This document shows, piece after piece, positions 7,075-14,964 of a stretch of DNA of 37,051 nt. Within the stretch, counting starts at the first letter, position 1; every line of letters begins with the position of its first letter. Source of the DNA: a virus; the IMG/VR virus record IMGVR_UViG_3300031111_000022, positions 1 through 37,051 of that record. One strand, given 5' to 3'. The notes below the pieces were generated by a model. That model made no database searches. It was given only the letters and a program-made list of their open reading frames with translations, and had not been told where the DNA came from. The position numbers and the translations under genes were made by a program.

Positions 7075-9260
7075 CCGACCTCCCTGGTGAGCCGGCGCAG
7101 GTCCTCCACGAACCGCTCGCCGTCCTGCACGTTGTTCATCTGTACGTGGAGGTTCTCAATGTGGATCTTGCGGCCATCTTCCCGGCTGCCTGTGTTCAGG
7201 GCCATGTTGACGGCAGGGGCTGCAGGGGCTGCCGCCTGAAACGGCATCTGCTGCGGGATGGTTGCCGCCCGGCGGACGTACGCCATGACGCTCCCGATGC
7301 CGTCCTCGACGGAGCGGCTGTTCTTGAGGCCCCCCGCCCAGGTGGCCCAGAACGCCCGGCCTGACTGAGTAAGGTTCGACAGCGGTCCGGTATGAGCATC
7401 CGAAAACGGTAGATACTCGCGGACATTCGCCAGCATGTCCTGGACAGCCTCGACTGGCGCCATGGCCGCCGACTTGATGCCATCAACAAACGCGTTGACC
7501 AGGCCAACACCGGACGCCTTGAACTCTCCCCACAAGCCGTCCAGCCAACTCATCGCTGCGTCAATTGCATCGTTGAAGGCGTCCGGGACACCAAGCACGC
7601 CGTCGATGATGGCATTGACGACGGCGAGAGACCCATCCTCGAGCTGAGCCCACCAGTCACCCATCGTGGTCACCAGGCCGTCTGTGGCGCCGAGAATCCA
7701 GTCGTATGCTGCACTGAATGCGGCCCGGACCGTGTCCCAGTGCTTTACAAGCAGGTAGATGCCGGCGCCTAAGGCCACCACCCCACCAATGACCCAGGTC
7801 ATAGGGTTGGCCAGCAGTGCAGCGGTCCAGGCCCAGGTGGCAGTTGCAGCCGCGCCCAGTCCAGCGACCAGGCCCGGCATTGCGCCGACCAGCGCAGACC
7901 CAATCCACGCACCGAGCTGCAGTACCAGCCCGCCAGCGAATGCCAGCACTCGGCCCAGGTGGCCGATGGCCTGGATGCCGTAGCCAGCAAACATGGTGAT
8001 GGCTGCACCGGCCTGAAGAAGTGGAGCCATGATCGTCAGCCCAATGGTGCCGATGCCGAACAGGAGCATGCCTGTCTCAAGGAGCTGCGGGTGCGTGTCG
8101 GCAAAACCTGCGAAGGCAGTCAGTGCTGACATGATCGTCGGGACAAGCGCCTCGATGACCGGCATGAGCTTCTCGGCGAGCGTCATCTTCACCCGGTTGA
8201 CCCGGTTACTGATGATGTCCCATTTCGCGCTCGTCGTGTTCTCCATCGCCTCCATACCGGCCTGCATCGCGCCGGTGGAGTTGACGACCTCGCCCATCAT
8301 GTGGCGCAACTCGTCCGTCTGGCCCATCAGCAGTGCGACAGCCCGAACGCCCTCTTCGCCGAAGGCCTTCTGCACCTGCTGCTTGACGTCGTCCGACATG
8401 TCGCCGAAGTCGCCCAGGGCTCCGCGCATGTTGGCCAAGGTGCCGATCAGGTCAATGCCTCCCGAGCGCGTCCTGGAAATGCCAAAGCCGAGCTGGTCTG
8501 CCGCCTTCAGAATGTTGCGCATCGTAGCCGACAGTGCCGTGCCGGCCATCGAACCCTGCAGGCCAGCCGTGTTCAGCGCGCCAACGACGGTGTAGAGCTC
8601 TGCGAGCTCCATCCGATACTGTTTTGCGGATGGGATCCCGTACTTCAGCCCCTCGTTGAGCTGGCCGAGGTCCCTGATTTGGAAGGCTTGTTGGGTCTTG
8701 GTCGTCATGTCGCCCAGCCGCTGCATCTCCTGCGACACGTCCCGGCCCTTGTCGCCGAGGTTGTTGTACATCGTGGCAAGCAAGTTTGCGGCGGTCGCGT
8801 TGTCTCCCATCGTGGCCGTGGCCAACGCCAGGGCCGCTTCGGTGCCGGCGATTGCTTGGGTGTCGGCCAAGCCGGCCGAGGCCATCAGGTAGCTCGCCCC
8901 GATGAACTTGTCGGCCGCCTGGCGGTGCTTGTCGGCCCACGCAAGAGCGGCCCCCTGTGCTGCCTCCATGGACTGCTCGACGCCTCCCATCGTGGACGCC
9001 ATCACGGTCGACAGCTCGGCCGATCGGTCCTCCAGGCTCATCAGGGGGCCCATCATGGACCCCAGCGCACCGCGGGCTCGCCGTGCGAAGTCATCAACCA
9101 GCACGGCAGAGACACCCATCCGCTGACCGAACTCCGTGACCTTCTTGCCCATCTCGACAGTCTTCTGCAGCTTTGACATGGCTCCGGTCATCCGGCCAGC
9201 CGGCCCGGAGAGCTTGTCGATCAGCGTTACGATTGCCGCGAGTTTGAGCGTCTGGCTCAC
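7071..9260 (-). CDS. Tail tape measure protein
   Basis: A 729-residue protein, the longest in the phage. Residues about 75-260 form a TP901-type tape measure core (GAALAWADKH, MYNNLGDKGRDVSQEMQRLGDM, GTALSATMRNIL), followed by several long hydrophobic segments between about 385 and 515 that could cross a membrane during DNA injection. The start is GTG, overlapping the frameshifted chaperone stop. About 730 residues would predict a contractile tail near 100 nm under the usual 1.5 angstrom per residue rule, comparable to Mu. Confidence 0.9.
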   Translation of the reverse strand: MSQTLKLAAIVTLIDKLSGPAGRMTGAMSKLQKTVEMGKKVTEFGQRMGVSAVLVDDFARRARGALGSMMGPLMSLEDRSAELSTVMASTMGGVEQSMEAAQGAALAWADKHRQAADKFIGASYLMASAGLADTQAIAGTEAALALATATMGDNATAANLLATMYNNLGDKGRDVSQEMQRLGDMTTKTQQAFQIRDLGQLNEGLKYGIPSAKQYRMELAELYTVVGALNTAGLQGSMAGTALSATMRNILKAADQLGFGISRTRSGGIDLIGTLANMRGALGDFGDMSDDVKQQVQKAFGEEGVRAVALLMGQTDELRHMMGEVVNSTGAMQAGMEAMENTTSAKWDIISNRVNRVKMTLAEKLMPVIEALVPTIMSALTAFAGFADTHPQLLETGMLLFGIGTIGLTIMAPLLQAGAAITMFAGYGIQAIGHLGRVLAFAGGLVLQLGAWIGSALVGAMPGLVAGLGAAATATWAWTAALLANPMTWVIGGVVALGAGIYLLVKHWDTVRAAFSAAYDWILGATDGLVTTMGDWWAQLEDGSLAVVNAIIDGVLGVPDAFNDAIDAAMSWLDGLWGEFKASGVGLVNAFVDGIKSAAMAPVEAVQDMLANVREYLPFSDAHTGPLSNLTQSGRAFWATWAGGLKNSRSVEDGIGSVMAYVRRAATIPQQMPFQAAAPAAPAVNMALNTGSREDGRKIHIENLHVQMNNVQDGERFVEDLRRLTREVG

Positions 9261-9855
9261 TTCGAGAACCCCTTTCGTATGCCGGCAGCGACCAGGTCCA
9301 CCAAGTGTTCCTCAAAGTAGAGGACCTGGGCCGCTGCGTCGGCGTACTCTTCTTCTGTCAGCTTGTCAGGTGCAGCATGCAGCCAGATACGAATCCTGGC
9401 GTCGAGCTTGAGCAAGTCGCTCTCGGCCAGGTCGGCCCCGGCTGCCTCTACAGCTTTCCCACCGTGGGTTCCTCGTCGACCCCAAGGCACTCGGCGAGCT
9501 TCACCGCTGCGTTTACCATGAGGCCTGGCCGGCGGTTGAAGATGTCGGCCAGAGACGGCCAGCTCGGGTGGAGCAGACAGCTTGCCACCAGGTTCTGATT
9601 GGCCGCCACCAGATCCTTCTGACCCTTGCGCACCAAGTGCGACATGTCCTTCTTGGTCGGGTGCCGGAACACAAGCACCTCATCAATTTCCTCGAAGGAC
9701 ATGGTGATCAGGTCGCCACACTCCTGCTTCCACTTTGCCACCTGCTCCTCTGTGAACGTCTTCTTCATCTGGCCCTCCCTGAAGGACATGGTGATCAGGT
9801 TGCCACGCTCCTGCCTTCGCTTTGCCACCTGTTTTTGAGTGGGCGTCTTCTTCAT
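9257..9855 (-). CDS. Frameshifted tail assembly chaperone (gp41/gp42-type fusion)
   Basis: The chaperone frame ends with TAG at 9448-9450, but just before it the minus strand reads G GGA AAG, a classic -1 slippery heptamer (plus-strand 9455-9461). Slipping back one base gives GGG AAA GCT and enters an open frame running to 9257, which encodes a helical acidic extension (ESDLLKLDARIRIW, EEEYADAAAQVLYFEEHL). The fusion would be 199 residues from the first ATG or 170 from the second. Such -1 frameshifts directly upstream of the tape measure gene are conserved in tailed phages; the long form binds tape measure protein. Confidence 0.8.
9448..9855 (-). CDS. Tail assembly chaperone, short form (Mu gp41-like)
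   Basis: A 135-residue protein between the tail tube and tape measure genes. Its first 29 residues (MKKTPTQKQVAKRRQERGN...) are a second, diverged copy of residues 30-58 (MKKTFTEEQVAKWKQECGD...). The duplication is visible in DNA (9694-9777 and 9781-9864, 87 bp apart), and each copy has its own ATG and G-rich SD (GGGAGGG before 9768, AGGGGG before 9855). The ancestral start is probably 9768, giving a 106-residue protein. The C-terminal half (ADIFNRRPGLMVNAAVKLAE) is the chaperone-like helical part. Confidence 0.75.
   Translation of the reverse strand: MKKTPTQKQVAKRRQERGNLITMSFREGQMKKTFTEEQVAKWKQECGDLITMSFEEIDEVLVFRHPTKKDMSHLVRKGQKDLVAANQNLVASCLLHPSWPSLADIFNRRPGLMVNAAVKLAECLGVDEEPTVGKL
9455..9461 (-). 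promoter_or_regulatory. -1 programmed frameshift slippery site GGGAAAG
   Basis: On the minus strand, in the chaperone frame, the heptamer is divided G GGA AAG, fitting X XXY YYZ exactly. It lies five bases upstream of the in-frame stop, and the -1 frame is open upstream and downstream. No stimulatory hairpin was clearly identified. Confidence 0.8.
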
Positions 9856-9864
9856 GTGGCCCCC
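9694..9864 (-). repeat. Tandem 84-bp direct duplication around the chaperone start
   Basis: Two diverged copies, 9694-9777 and 9781-9864, share long identical runs (GAAGGACATGGTGATCAGGT on the plus strand) at an offset of 87 bp. The offset is a multiple of three, so the coding frame stays open and both copies retain an ATG and SD. Confidence 0.85.
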
Positions 9865-9880
9865 CTTCTTTGAACAGTCG

Positions 9881-10327
9881 CTACCCGCTGATGGCCTCCT
9901 GGCCGTTGCGGTTGATGCCCTTCGTGATGATGAACGGAATCTTGACCGTGCTGCTCTTGTCGCCCTGCTTCCGGGCCTCGTCGAACTCGGTGAGTTTGAC
10001 GCCCTTCAGCACGTCGACCTGCATGGGCTGGTCGTCATTCTTGTACTCCACGACGATAGGGAACGGCTTGTGCCGCATGTAGCCCTTGCCACCAGACAGG
10101 ACGCTGAGCCCGACCAGGAGAATCTGCATTTCCTCCTTGTCGATCTCAATCTCGCCGCTGGCCGTGTAGTTGCCCGTGCCATAGCCCCTGGGCCTGGACC
10201 CCTTGCCGTGCACGTGCTCGACGTCGAGAGAGTCCTTGTAGCTGATGGCCTGAATGTCCACGACCTGGCCCTGCGGCATGGTCACTTTGATGCTCTCCCA
10301 GTCGTACCGCTGTCCATTGACAGACAT
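9881..10327 (-). CDS. Tail tube protein (Mu gpM-like)
   Basis: A 148-residue protein directly after the sheath gene. The sequence (GQRYDWESIKVTMPQGQV near the start, then YGTGNYTASGEIEIDKEEM, then FPIVVEYKNDD and VKLTEFDEARKQGD) fits Mu-type tail tube proteins, which form the rigid inner tube of the contractile tail. Sheath-tube-chaperone-tape measure order supports the call. Confidence 0.85.
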   Translation of the reverse strand: MSVNGQRYDWESIKVTMPQGQVVDIQAISYKDSLDVEHVHGKGSRPRGYGTGNYTASGEIEIDKEEMQILLVGLSVLSGGKGYMRHKPFPIVVEYKNDDQPMQVDVLKGVKLTEFDEARKQGDKSSTVKIPFIITKGINRNGQEAISG

Positions 10328-10353
10328 GGTGCTCCTCCTTGCTCAGCTCCCGG

Positions 10354-11784
10354 CTACGACGCCAGCAGCGGGTTCTCGAATCCGATCTCGGTCTCGATGT
10401 TGCGGACCGTCCCGGTCGGGGTCAGACGAACCTTCACCTGGACCGTCTCGGTTCCCAGGATGTCCTGGCCGTCTGGGATCCAGGCCCGGCCTGCCGCGAT
10501 CTCACGCGTGCCCGGGTCCATCATGTCGTCCAGAGGGTCCTGGCAGTCCGCCTCAATGGCCGCGATCGTCGTGGCCTCCGTCTGGATCGACCCGACCGCC
10601 GCGATGTGGACCAGCCGGCAGGCCTTGTCCATGACTCGCTTGTATTCGCCATAGGCGAAGTCGCTGGTCGGAGCGCCCATCGTACGCCAGTTGGTGACGT
10701 AGAAGCCGGTCCGGCCGGGGTGCTGGCGGATGGTCACATACCGGGACGTGTCCAGGTCTGCGATCTGCGCATCGGTGAGGCCGTCCGACTCGTCCTTGTC
10801 GTGACGGTCCGGCAGGATGCGCGTGACCATCGGCAGGCCGCCACGCATCACCTTGCCCGGAGAGACGTTCGTGCGGCTCGCACCGATCCAGCCACACACG
10901 ATGGCCGCAGCGTTACGGGCCTTGAGAAACCCGTCGGCCGGGCACATCAACTCGACCCACCCGCTGCACACGGAGACGCGGTAGTTCTCGACGCTGAGCG
11001 ACTGGTTGACCAGATCCGTCACCCACTCAGTCGTGGTCTCGGCTGCGCCCCGGTAGTCGGCCATGGTCACGATCTGGAGGAACCGCGGAACGCTCGCCGT
11101 CTCCAGCCCAAGCGTCTTCGTCCCCATCGACGTCCAGAACGTGTTGTCGGTAATCTGGGCGACCAGGACGATGTCGAAGTGGTAGCTGGAGGCCGTCAGC
11201 CGGTCAATGGCCGTGCCGAGGTCGTTGGTCGTGGCGACCGGGGCGGTCGTCGCGAAGGTGAACGCATCGTCCTTGGCGAAGTCGCCGGCGGCGTCGTCGA
11301 ACGTGAGGGTGACGTTGGTGTTGGGGATCTCGTACGTGCCGGCCGCCGGGACGAGGAGTTGCCGGCTCCAGTTCTGGCCGTTGTCGAGCGAGTACTGGAA
11401 GATGGCCACGCCATTGCCGCCGGCACGGGCAATCTTGACCTTCACGGGCCAGGCGTCATACGCCTCACCGGCGACCGTCACGACGCCGAGGCCGGTCTTG
11501 TCGTCCGTCACGGCGCCGCACTCACCAGGGGTCCCGGTGGTCGCCTTGGCGGCGTACACCTGGGGACAGCCGGCGGCCAGCATCTGCACCACGGCGTCGG
11601 ACAGGGGGCCGTAGCCCAGCTTGGTGCGGACGTCCTTGAAGTTGGTGGGGTCGTTGAAGCTGAAGACCTGGTCGGCGTCACCACCGCTGCAGACGCCAAC
11701 GACGGCCTGCGGGATGTCTCCACCATCGGCCGAGCGCCCCAGCCCGCCGTCCAGCACGGTCACTTTTGCTCTGGGCAACGTCAT
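10354..11784 (-). CDS. Contractile tail sheath protein (DUF2586/gpL-like)
   Basis: A 476-residue protein ending 26 bases upstream of the tube gene start. It has the early G-x-G-G-D-A-D-Q-V-F-S-F-N-D segment, a variable beta domain in the middle (SLDNGQNWSRQLLVPAAGTY) and a conserved C-terminal half with GFYVTNWRTMGAPTSDFAYG and AYGEYKRVMDKACRLVH-like text, typical of sheath subunits whose C-terminal domain polymerises around the tube. Its presence defines the phage as a myovirus. Confidence 0.85.
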   Translation of the reverse strand: MTLPRAKVTVLDGGLGRSADGGDIPQAVVGVCSGGDADQVFSFNDPTNFKDVRTKLGYGPLSDAVVQMLAAGCPQVYAAKATTGTPGECGAVTDDKTGLGVVTVAGEAYDAWPVKVKIARAGGNGVAIFQYSLDNGQNWSRQLLVPAAGTYEIPNTNVTLTFDDAAGDFAKDDAFTFATTAPVATTNDLGTAIDRLTASSYHFDIVLVAQITDNTFWTSMGTKTLGLETASVPRFLQIVTMADYRGAAETTTEWVTDLVNQSLSVENYRVSVCSGWVELMCPADGFLKARNAAAIVCGWIGASRTNVSPGKVMRGGLPMVTRILPDRHDKDESDGLTDAQIADLDTSRYVTIRQHPGRTGFYVTNWRTMGAPTSDFAYGEYKRVMDKACRLVHIAAVGSIQTEATTIAAIEADCQDPLDDMMDPGTREIAAGRAWIPDGQDILGTETVQVKVRLTPTGTVRNIETEIGFENPLLAS

Positions 11785-11789
11785 CTGAA

Positions 11790-11999
11790 CTACCTCCGTT
11801 TCACGTTACCGGGGCTGGCGAGCCACGCCTCGACGGCGCCAGTGAACTCCGCATCCCCGACTTTCGATTTTCTGGTCCAGCCGCGCCAGGAGGCGACACC
11901 TGCCACCACCCAGTCTTCCACGGCGTGCTTCTCGGCCAACTCCGCAACGCTGTACGTCCGCTTCGGGGGCTCGCCGCCTTTCTTCTTTCGCTTGGCCAC
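11790..11999 (-). CDS. Small basic protein upstream of the sheath gene
   Basis: A 69-residue protein with a Lys/Arg-rich start (KRKKKGGEPPKR) and a helical body (AELAEKHAVEDWVVAG, then DAEFTGAVEAWLAS). It occupies the slot of Mu gp38 but I cannot match it to that family with confidence. It starts with GTG overlapping the preceding TAG (TAGTG) and has AGGAGG upstream, so translation looks genuine and coupled. Probably a structural or assembly factor. Confidence 0.55.
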   Translation of the reverse strand: MAKRKKKGGEPPKRTYSVAELAEKHAVEDWVVAGVASWRGWTRKSKVGDAEFTGAVEAWLASPGNVKRR

Positions 12000-12511
12000 T
12001 ACAGATCCTCCTTTGCATGCAGGCCGTCAGGCGCGACTTCCACCTGCGAGACCTTCAGCGCATCCTCGTCTTCGTAGATGCCGCCGTCGAACTGGAGCAC
12101 CACGCTCACGCCCGCTTCGTCAGAAGCTACCTTCTCAGGTTCGTACCATTCGACGCGTCCGACGGTTACGTGGATATGGTTGTCCATCGCATCGTGGACG
12201 TGGGTCTTCACCAGGCGCCGAAGGAAATCCTCGTACCTGGCTTCGAGCGTGGCCAGGTCGATGTCCTCAAGCCGGACGACCAGGTACAACTCCCGGGTGA
12301 AATACTGCCGGCGCAGCTTGACCTGATCGCCGTCCTTGTACGTCCCCGACAGCCGCTTGTTTCTGGTTGCGTCCTCAGCGTTGGCGTCGATCCATGCCTT
12401 CGGGCAGGCACGATGCTTGGTCCCGCCACGCGGCGAGCCGAAGCAATCGCCCGCCGGGATCCCGGTGGCAGCAAGTTGACTCAGCACAAACGCCTTCGCT
12501 TCCGAGATCAC
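11999..12511 (-). CDS. Mu gp37-like (DUF1834) tail terminator-type protein
   Basis: A 170-residue protein in the gp37 slot between gpG-like and sheath genes. It contains YFTRELYLVVRLEDID near residue 70, VHDAMDNHIHVTVGRVEW near 105, and an acidic C-terminus. Start is GTG 12511, overlapping the preceding TGA, with GGAGGTGGG upstream. The family is thought to cap the tail and join it to the head; the function is inferred from position. Confidence 0.65.
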   Translation of the reverse strand: MISEAKAFVLSQLAATGIPAGDCFGSPRGGTKHRACPKAWIDANAEDATRNKRLSGTYKDGDQVKLRRQYFTRELYLVVRLEDIDLATLEARYEDFLRRLVKTHVHDAMDNHIHVTVGRVEWYEPEKVASDEAGVSVVLQFDGGIYEDEDALKVSQVEVAPDGLHAKEDL

Positions 12512-12960
12512 AGGCCCACCTCCCGTTGCAACCGGTTCATCACGTCGTCGATGGCTGCCTGCGCGTTGTCACCGATGCCCAGGTACTCCCGGGCAGGGAT
12601 GTTCACGCGATGGCTCTTGCGACCGGCCTCCCCGCCAAACTGATGGATGGCGGCGTACACCACGTTGGTGCCCACCTCGGCCATCTCCACGGTCGCTCGT
12701 CGAGTGATGGACTTGCGCAGCCGACCGGAGCGCTGCAGTATCTGCCGCCGGCGTCCCTTCTTGATGCCAGCCAGCGTGGCCTCGGACAACCATGGCCACA
12801 TCTCCCCCTCGGGTGACGTTGCGCTGCGGAACGCGTCCATGGAGTCGGCAAGGAGAGCTTCCCCGATCACCTCGTGGTCACCCTTGAAGTCATGGGCCGC
12901 TAGCTTGCGCAACGCTCGCCCCCACTTCGTCCAGTCGCCCTGCAACGTCACTCCACTCAT
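12508..12960 (-). CDS. Virion morphogenesis protein (Mu gpG / gpS-like tail completion)
   Basis: A 150-residue protein with the family pattern W-P-W-L-S-E-A-T-L near residue 55, ILQRSGRLRKSI near 75, then VYAAIHQFGG and IPAREYLGIG. This combination (R-S-G-x-L-x-x-S, Y-A-x-x-H-Q-F-G, P-A-R-x-F/Y-L-G) is diagnostic of the phage virion morphogenesis family. Start ATG 12960 is in a TGATG overlap with the gene before. Confidence 0.9.
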   Translation of the reverse strand: MSGVTLQGDWTKWGRALRKLAAHDFKGDHEVIGEALLADSMDAFRSATSPEGEMWPWLSEATLAGIKKGRRRQILQRSGRLRKSITRRATVEMAEVGTNVVYAAIHQFGGEAGRKSHRVNIPAREYLGIGDNAQAAIDDVMNRLQREVGL

Positions 12961-13391
12961 CAAAACACCTTCATGCCGTCTCTTGAGAAGACCCGATCCG
13001 CGGAGTCAATCTCGGCGCCCATGTCCTTGGCCGGCGACTGGACTCCCAGGCTTGCGCGCCCGGCCGCGAGCTGCTTCAGCCAATCGATGGCATCGTTGCG
13101 AGCCAGCCGGAACTCGCTGTCAGCCTCCTGGTCGTAGCCGCGACGCAAGACCAGGCGATACACAGCCAGGTCCACGGTCGCTGACTTGAGGCTGGCCGGC
13201 ACACTCGGCAGCGGGAGCGTGTGGCGCATCATCACGTAACTGTCCACCTCGGCTTGCGCCTCATCAACGGCATCCTGGATGCGAGCAGTGTCCTCTGCCC
13301 CCAGTTCCGAGTTGCCGGTATTGGTGAGCCGCAGAACAACTGACTCGGTGAACCTGTCGATGATGTCCTGCGGTGTGCAGTACGTGGCCAT
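12960..13391 (-). CDS. Mu gp36-like protein (DUF1320), head-tail connector
   Basis: A 143-residue protein opening M-A-T-Y-C-T-P-Q-D-I-I-D-R-F and continuing with IQDAVDEAQAEVDSYVMMRHTLPLP and a helical end (DAIDWLKQLAAGRASLG), all typical of DUF1320. These proteins resemble the head-completion/connector adaptors of other phages. Its stop overlaps the next gene by one base. Confidence 0.9.
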   Translation of the reverse strand: MATYCTPQDIIDRFTESVVLRLTNTGNSELGAEDTARIQDAVDEAQAEVDSYVMMRHTLPLPSVPASLKSATVDLAVYRLVLRRGYDQEADSEFRLARNDAIDWLKQLAAGRASLGVQSPAKDMGAEIDSADRVFSRDGMKVF

Positions 13392-13401
13392 GCCTCACTC
13401 C

Positions 13402-13872
13402 CTACTTGTTGCGCTTGCCGGCCTTCTTCGCCGCGCCCTTCTTCGCCGCGCCCTTCTTCGGCTGAGCCTTCTTCGGCTGAGCCTTTCTTGGCTCGGGCTT
13501 CGGCTCGGGCTTCGGCTCGGGCTTCGGCTCGGGCTTCGGCTCGGGCTTCGGCTCGGGCTTCGGCTCGGGCTTCGGCTCGGGCTTCGGCTCGGGCTTCGGC
13601 TCGCGCTTCGGCTCGCGCTTCGGCTCGGGCTTCGGCTCGGGCTTCGGCTCGGGCTTCGGCTTGGGCTTCGGCTTGGGCTTCGGCTCGGGATCGGCAAAGA
13701 CCAGTTCAACCGTCAACTCTGGCTCACGCTCAAGCTGCTCGAGCTGCGCGAGCGAGAACCGATCCGCCGGGTGGACGACCAGGTGCGACGGGTGAAAGAC
13801 TCCGCCCCGCCAGAAGCCACGCGGTGAGTTCGCTGTGACGTGCACCTCTTCGAGTACAAGTTCGTTTTCCAT
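13402..13872 (-). CDS. gp35-like protein with Lys-Pro-Glu-Pro repeat tail
   Basis: A 156-residue protein. Residues about 16-58 ([13 protein letters not shown], then [18 protein letters not shown]) fit the short gp35 family that lies between capsid and gp36 in Mu-like phages. From about residue 62 the protein becomes a low-complexity rod of [12 protein letters not shown] units, then a Lys/Ala-rich tail ([18 protein letters not shown]) resembling histone H1 tails. The gp35 core is normally around 60-100 residues, so the tail is an expansion. Start ATG 13872 has AGGAGG 5 bases upstream. Confidence 0.7.
   Translation of the reverse strand: MENELVLEEVHVTANSPRGFWRGGVFHPSHLVVHPADRFSLAQLEQLEREPELTVELVFADPEPKPKPKPKPKPEPKPEPKPEPKREPKREPKPEPKPEPKPEPKPEPKPEPKPEPKPEPKPEPKPEPRKAQPKKAQPKKGAAKKGAAKKAGKRNK
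13490..13689. repeat. 12-bp tandem repeat array encoding KPEP units
   Basis: About sixteen tandem copies of GGCTCGGGCTTC (plus strand), with occasional G-to-C or C-to-T changes producing KREP or KPKP variants. The 12-bp unit keeps the reading frame, so copy number can change without disrupting the protein. On the plus strand the same DNA gives an Ala/Arg/Ser repeat that is not a real gene. Confidence 0.9.
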
Positions 13873-13945
13873 TGCTGCCTCCTGCAATCGGCTTCCAATG
13901 CGTTAGAACCCCGTTTGAAACCGTTAGAACGGGGCCGGTCCGACC

Positions 13946-13987
13946 GAGGGGGCCGGAGCGACCCGTGCGATCGCCCTCGGCCCCCTC
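13946..13987 (-). terminator. Hairpin downstream of the major capsid gene
   Basis: GAGGGGGCCG (13946-13955) and CGGCCCCCTC (13978-13987) form a perfect 10-bp GC-rich stem with a 22-base loop, beginning 12 bases after the capsid stop. A second smaller dyad, CCCCGTT (13909-13915) with AACGGGG (13928-13934), follows. There is no T-run, so transcript processing or stabilisation is as likely as termination. Confidence 0.45.
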
Positions 13988-13998
13988 AGGAGGTCAGA

Positions 13999-14901
13999 CT
14001 ACCCCTCGCCCGCTCCGGTCGATCCGTAGGCCAACTGCCACAGCCCGTAGCCCGCGTTGTGACGGGCCTCGACGCTGTACTTGTAGGTGGCCCGGTCGAA
14101 AACGCTGTCGCTCTCGGGGTTGGTCTGGCTCACGAGCACCGGCTTCTTCCGCACCTGCATGATGAGCGGCTTCAGCGCCCGCCCCGTGTCCATGAGGTAC
14201 CATTTCGTGCCCAGGCCCGGAATGACCTTGACGGTGGCCGTCTTGTAGTACGGGTTGTCTTCACCGCCATCCAGGGTCTTGTTCTCCACGATGAGCTTCG
14301 CAGTCCCCTCGTTGGCCGGATCCACGACCAGCAGGTTGGGTCGGATGAACAACGGGTGCACCCCGCTTTCGTCCTTGAGGTTCATCATCTTCGCCCGAGC
14401 CGCCGCATAGGCATCGGCGGAGAGCACCGCCGTCCCGGCGTTCGACACGGTCGTTTTGGCCCACGGGTGGTCAGTGTCGAAGAAGTACTGGCCGTCGTAG
14501 CACTTTGCGGCAAAGCCGCCCGTAAGCAACTGCAGCACGAGCAGGTCGTAGTGCCGTGCACCCTCCTCCCCCATGTCCGTGAACATCGGGCCGTAGAGCC
14601 CCATGTTGTCATCCTCGATGTCGTCTCTGGACACCTCGACCGAGGCCTCCCACGACTTGTTGAGGACGCTGTAGCCGTGGGCTTCGAGTTGCTGGTAGAC
14701 CTTGTCGCCGATCCACTCCCGCATGCGGGGGAACTTGCCGAGCCAGGCGTAGGTCTCCATCTTGGTGGTGCTCTTGACCTCGGTCGCCAGGTCCTTCCAG
14801 AAGGTCGGCGTCTCGGTCAAGGCCTTCACAAACAGCCCCTTGAAGCTCGTGAAGAACGCAACCAGCAAGGCCGCGCTGATGATTCTCTTCGGTTGTGCCA
14901 T
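13999..14901 (-). CDS. Major capsid protein (Mu gpT-like)
   Basis: A 300-residue protein of the Mu major head subunit family. Recognisable segments are F-T-S-F-K-G-L-F near residue 18, KMETYAWLGKFPRMREWIG near 47, KSWEASVEVSRDDIEDD near 83, and CYDGQYFFDTDHPW near 133. Length matches Mu gpT (about 305). It is flanked by hairpins on both sides and preceded by a good SD, consistent with high expression. Confidence 0.95.
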   Translation of the reverse strand: MAQPKRIISAALLVAFFTSFKGLFVKALTETPTFWKDLATEVKSTTKMETYAWLGKFPRMREWIGDKVYQQLEAHGYSVLNKSWEASVEVSRDDIEDDNMGLYGPMFTDMGEEGARHYDLLVLQLLTGGFAAKCYDGQYFFDTDHPWAKTTVSNAGTAVLSADAYAAARAKMMNLKDESGVHPLFIRPNLLVVDPANEGTAKLIVENKTLDGGEDNPYYKTATVKVIPGLGTKWYLMDTGRALKPLIMQVRKKPVLVSQTNPESDSVFDRATYKYSVEARHNAGYGLWQLAYGSTGAGEG

Positions 14902-14931
14902 CGGATTCCTCCTTGTTGTCAGTCCGATTGA

Positions 14932-14964
14932 GCCGGCTGCCAGGGGATACCTGGCAAGACCGGC
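14932..14964 (-). promoter_or_regulatory. Intergenic hairpin between decoration and capsid genes
   Basis: GCCGG (14932-14936) and TGCCAGG (14938-14944) pair with CCTGGCA (14950-14956) and CCGGC (14960-14964) around a 5-base loop. The structure lies at the decoration gene stop and about 30 bases before the capsid start. It could be an RNA processing site or partial terminator that separates expression of the two genes. Confidence 0.4.

Noticed and set aside
10339-12300. Long plus-strand open frame opposite the sheath gene
   Set aside because: GC-rich codon use on the minus strand leaves antisense frames open; the sequence is low-complexity Arg/Val/Gly text without domains and lies over a well-identified gene.
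13279-13838. Plus-strand frames rich in Leu-Arg-Leu-Gly or Ala-Ser-Ala-Arg repeats
   Set aside because: They are mirror readings of the 12-bp KPEP repeat on the minus strand.
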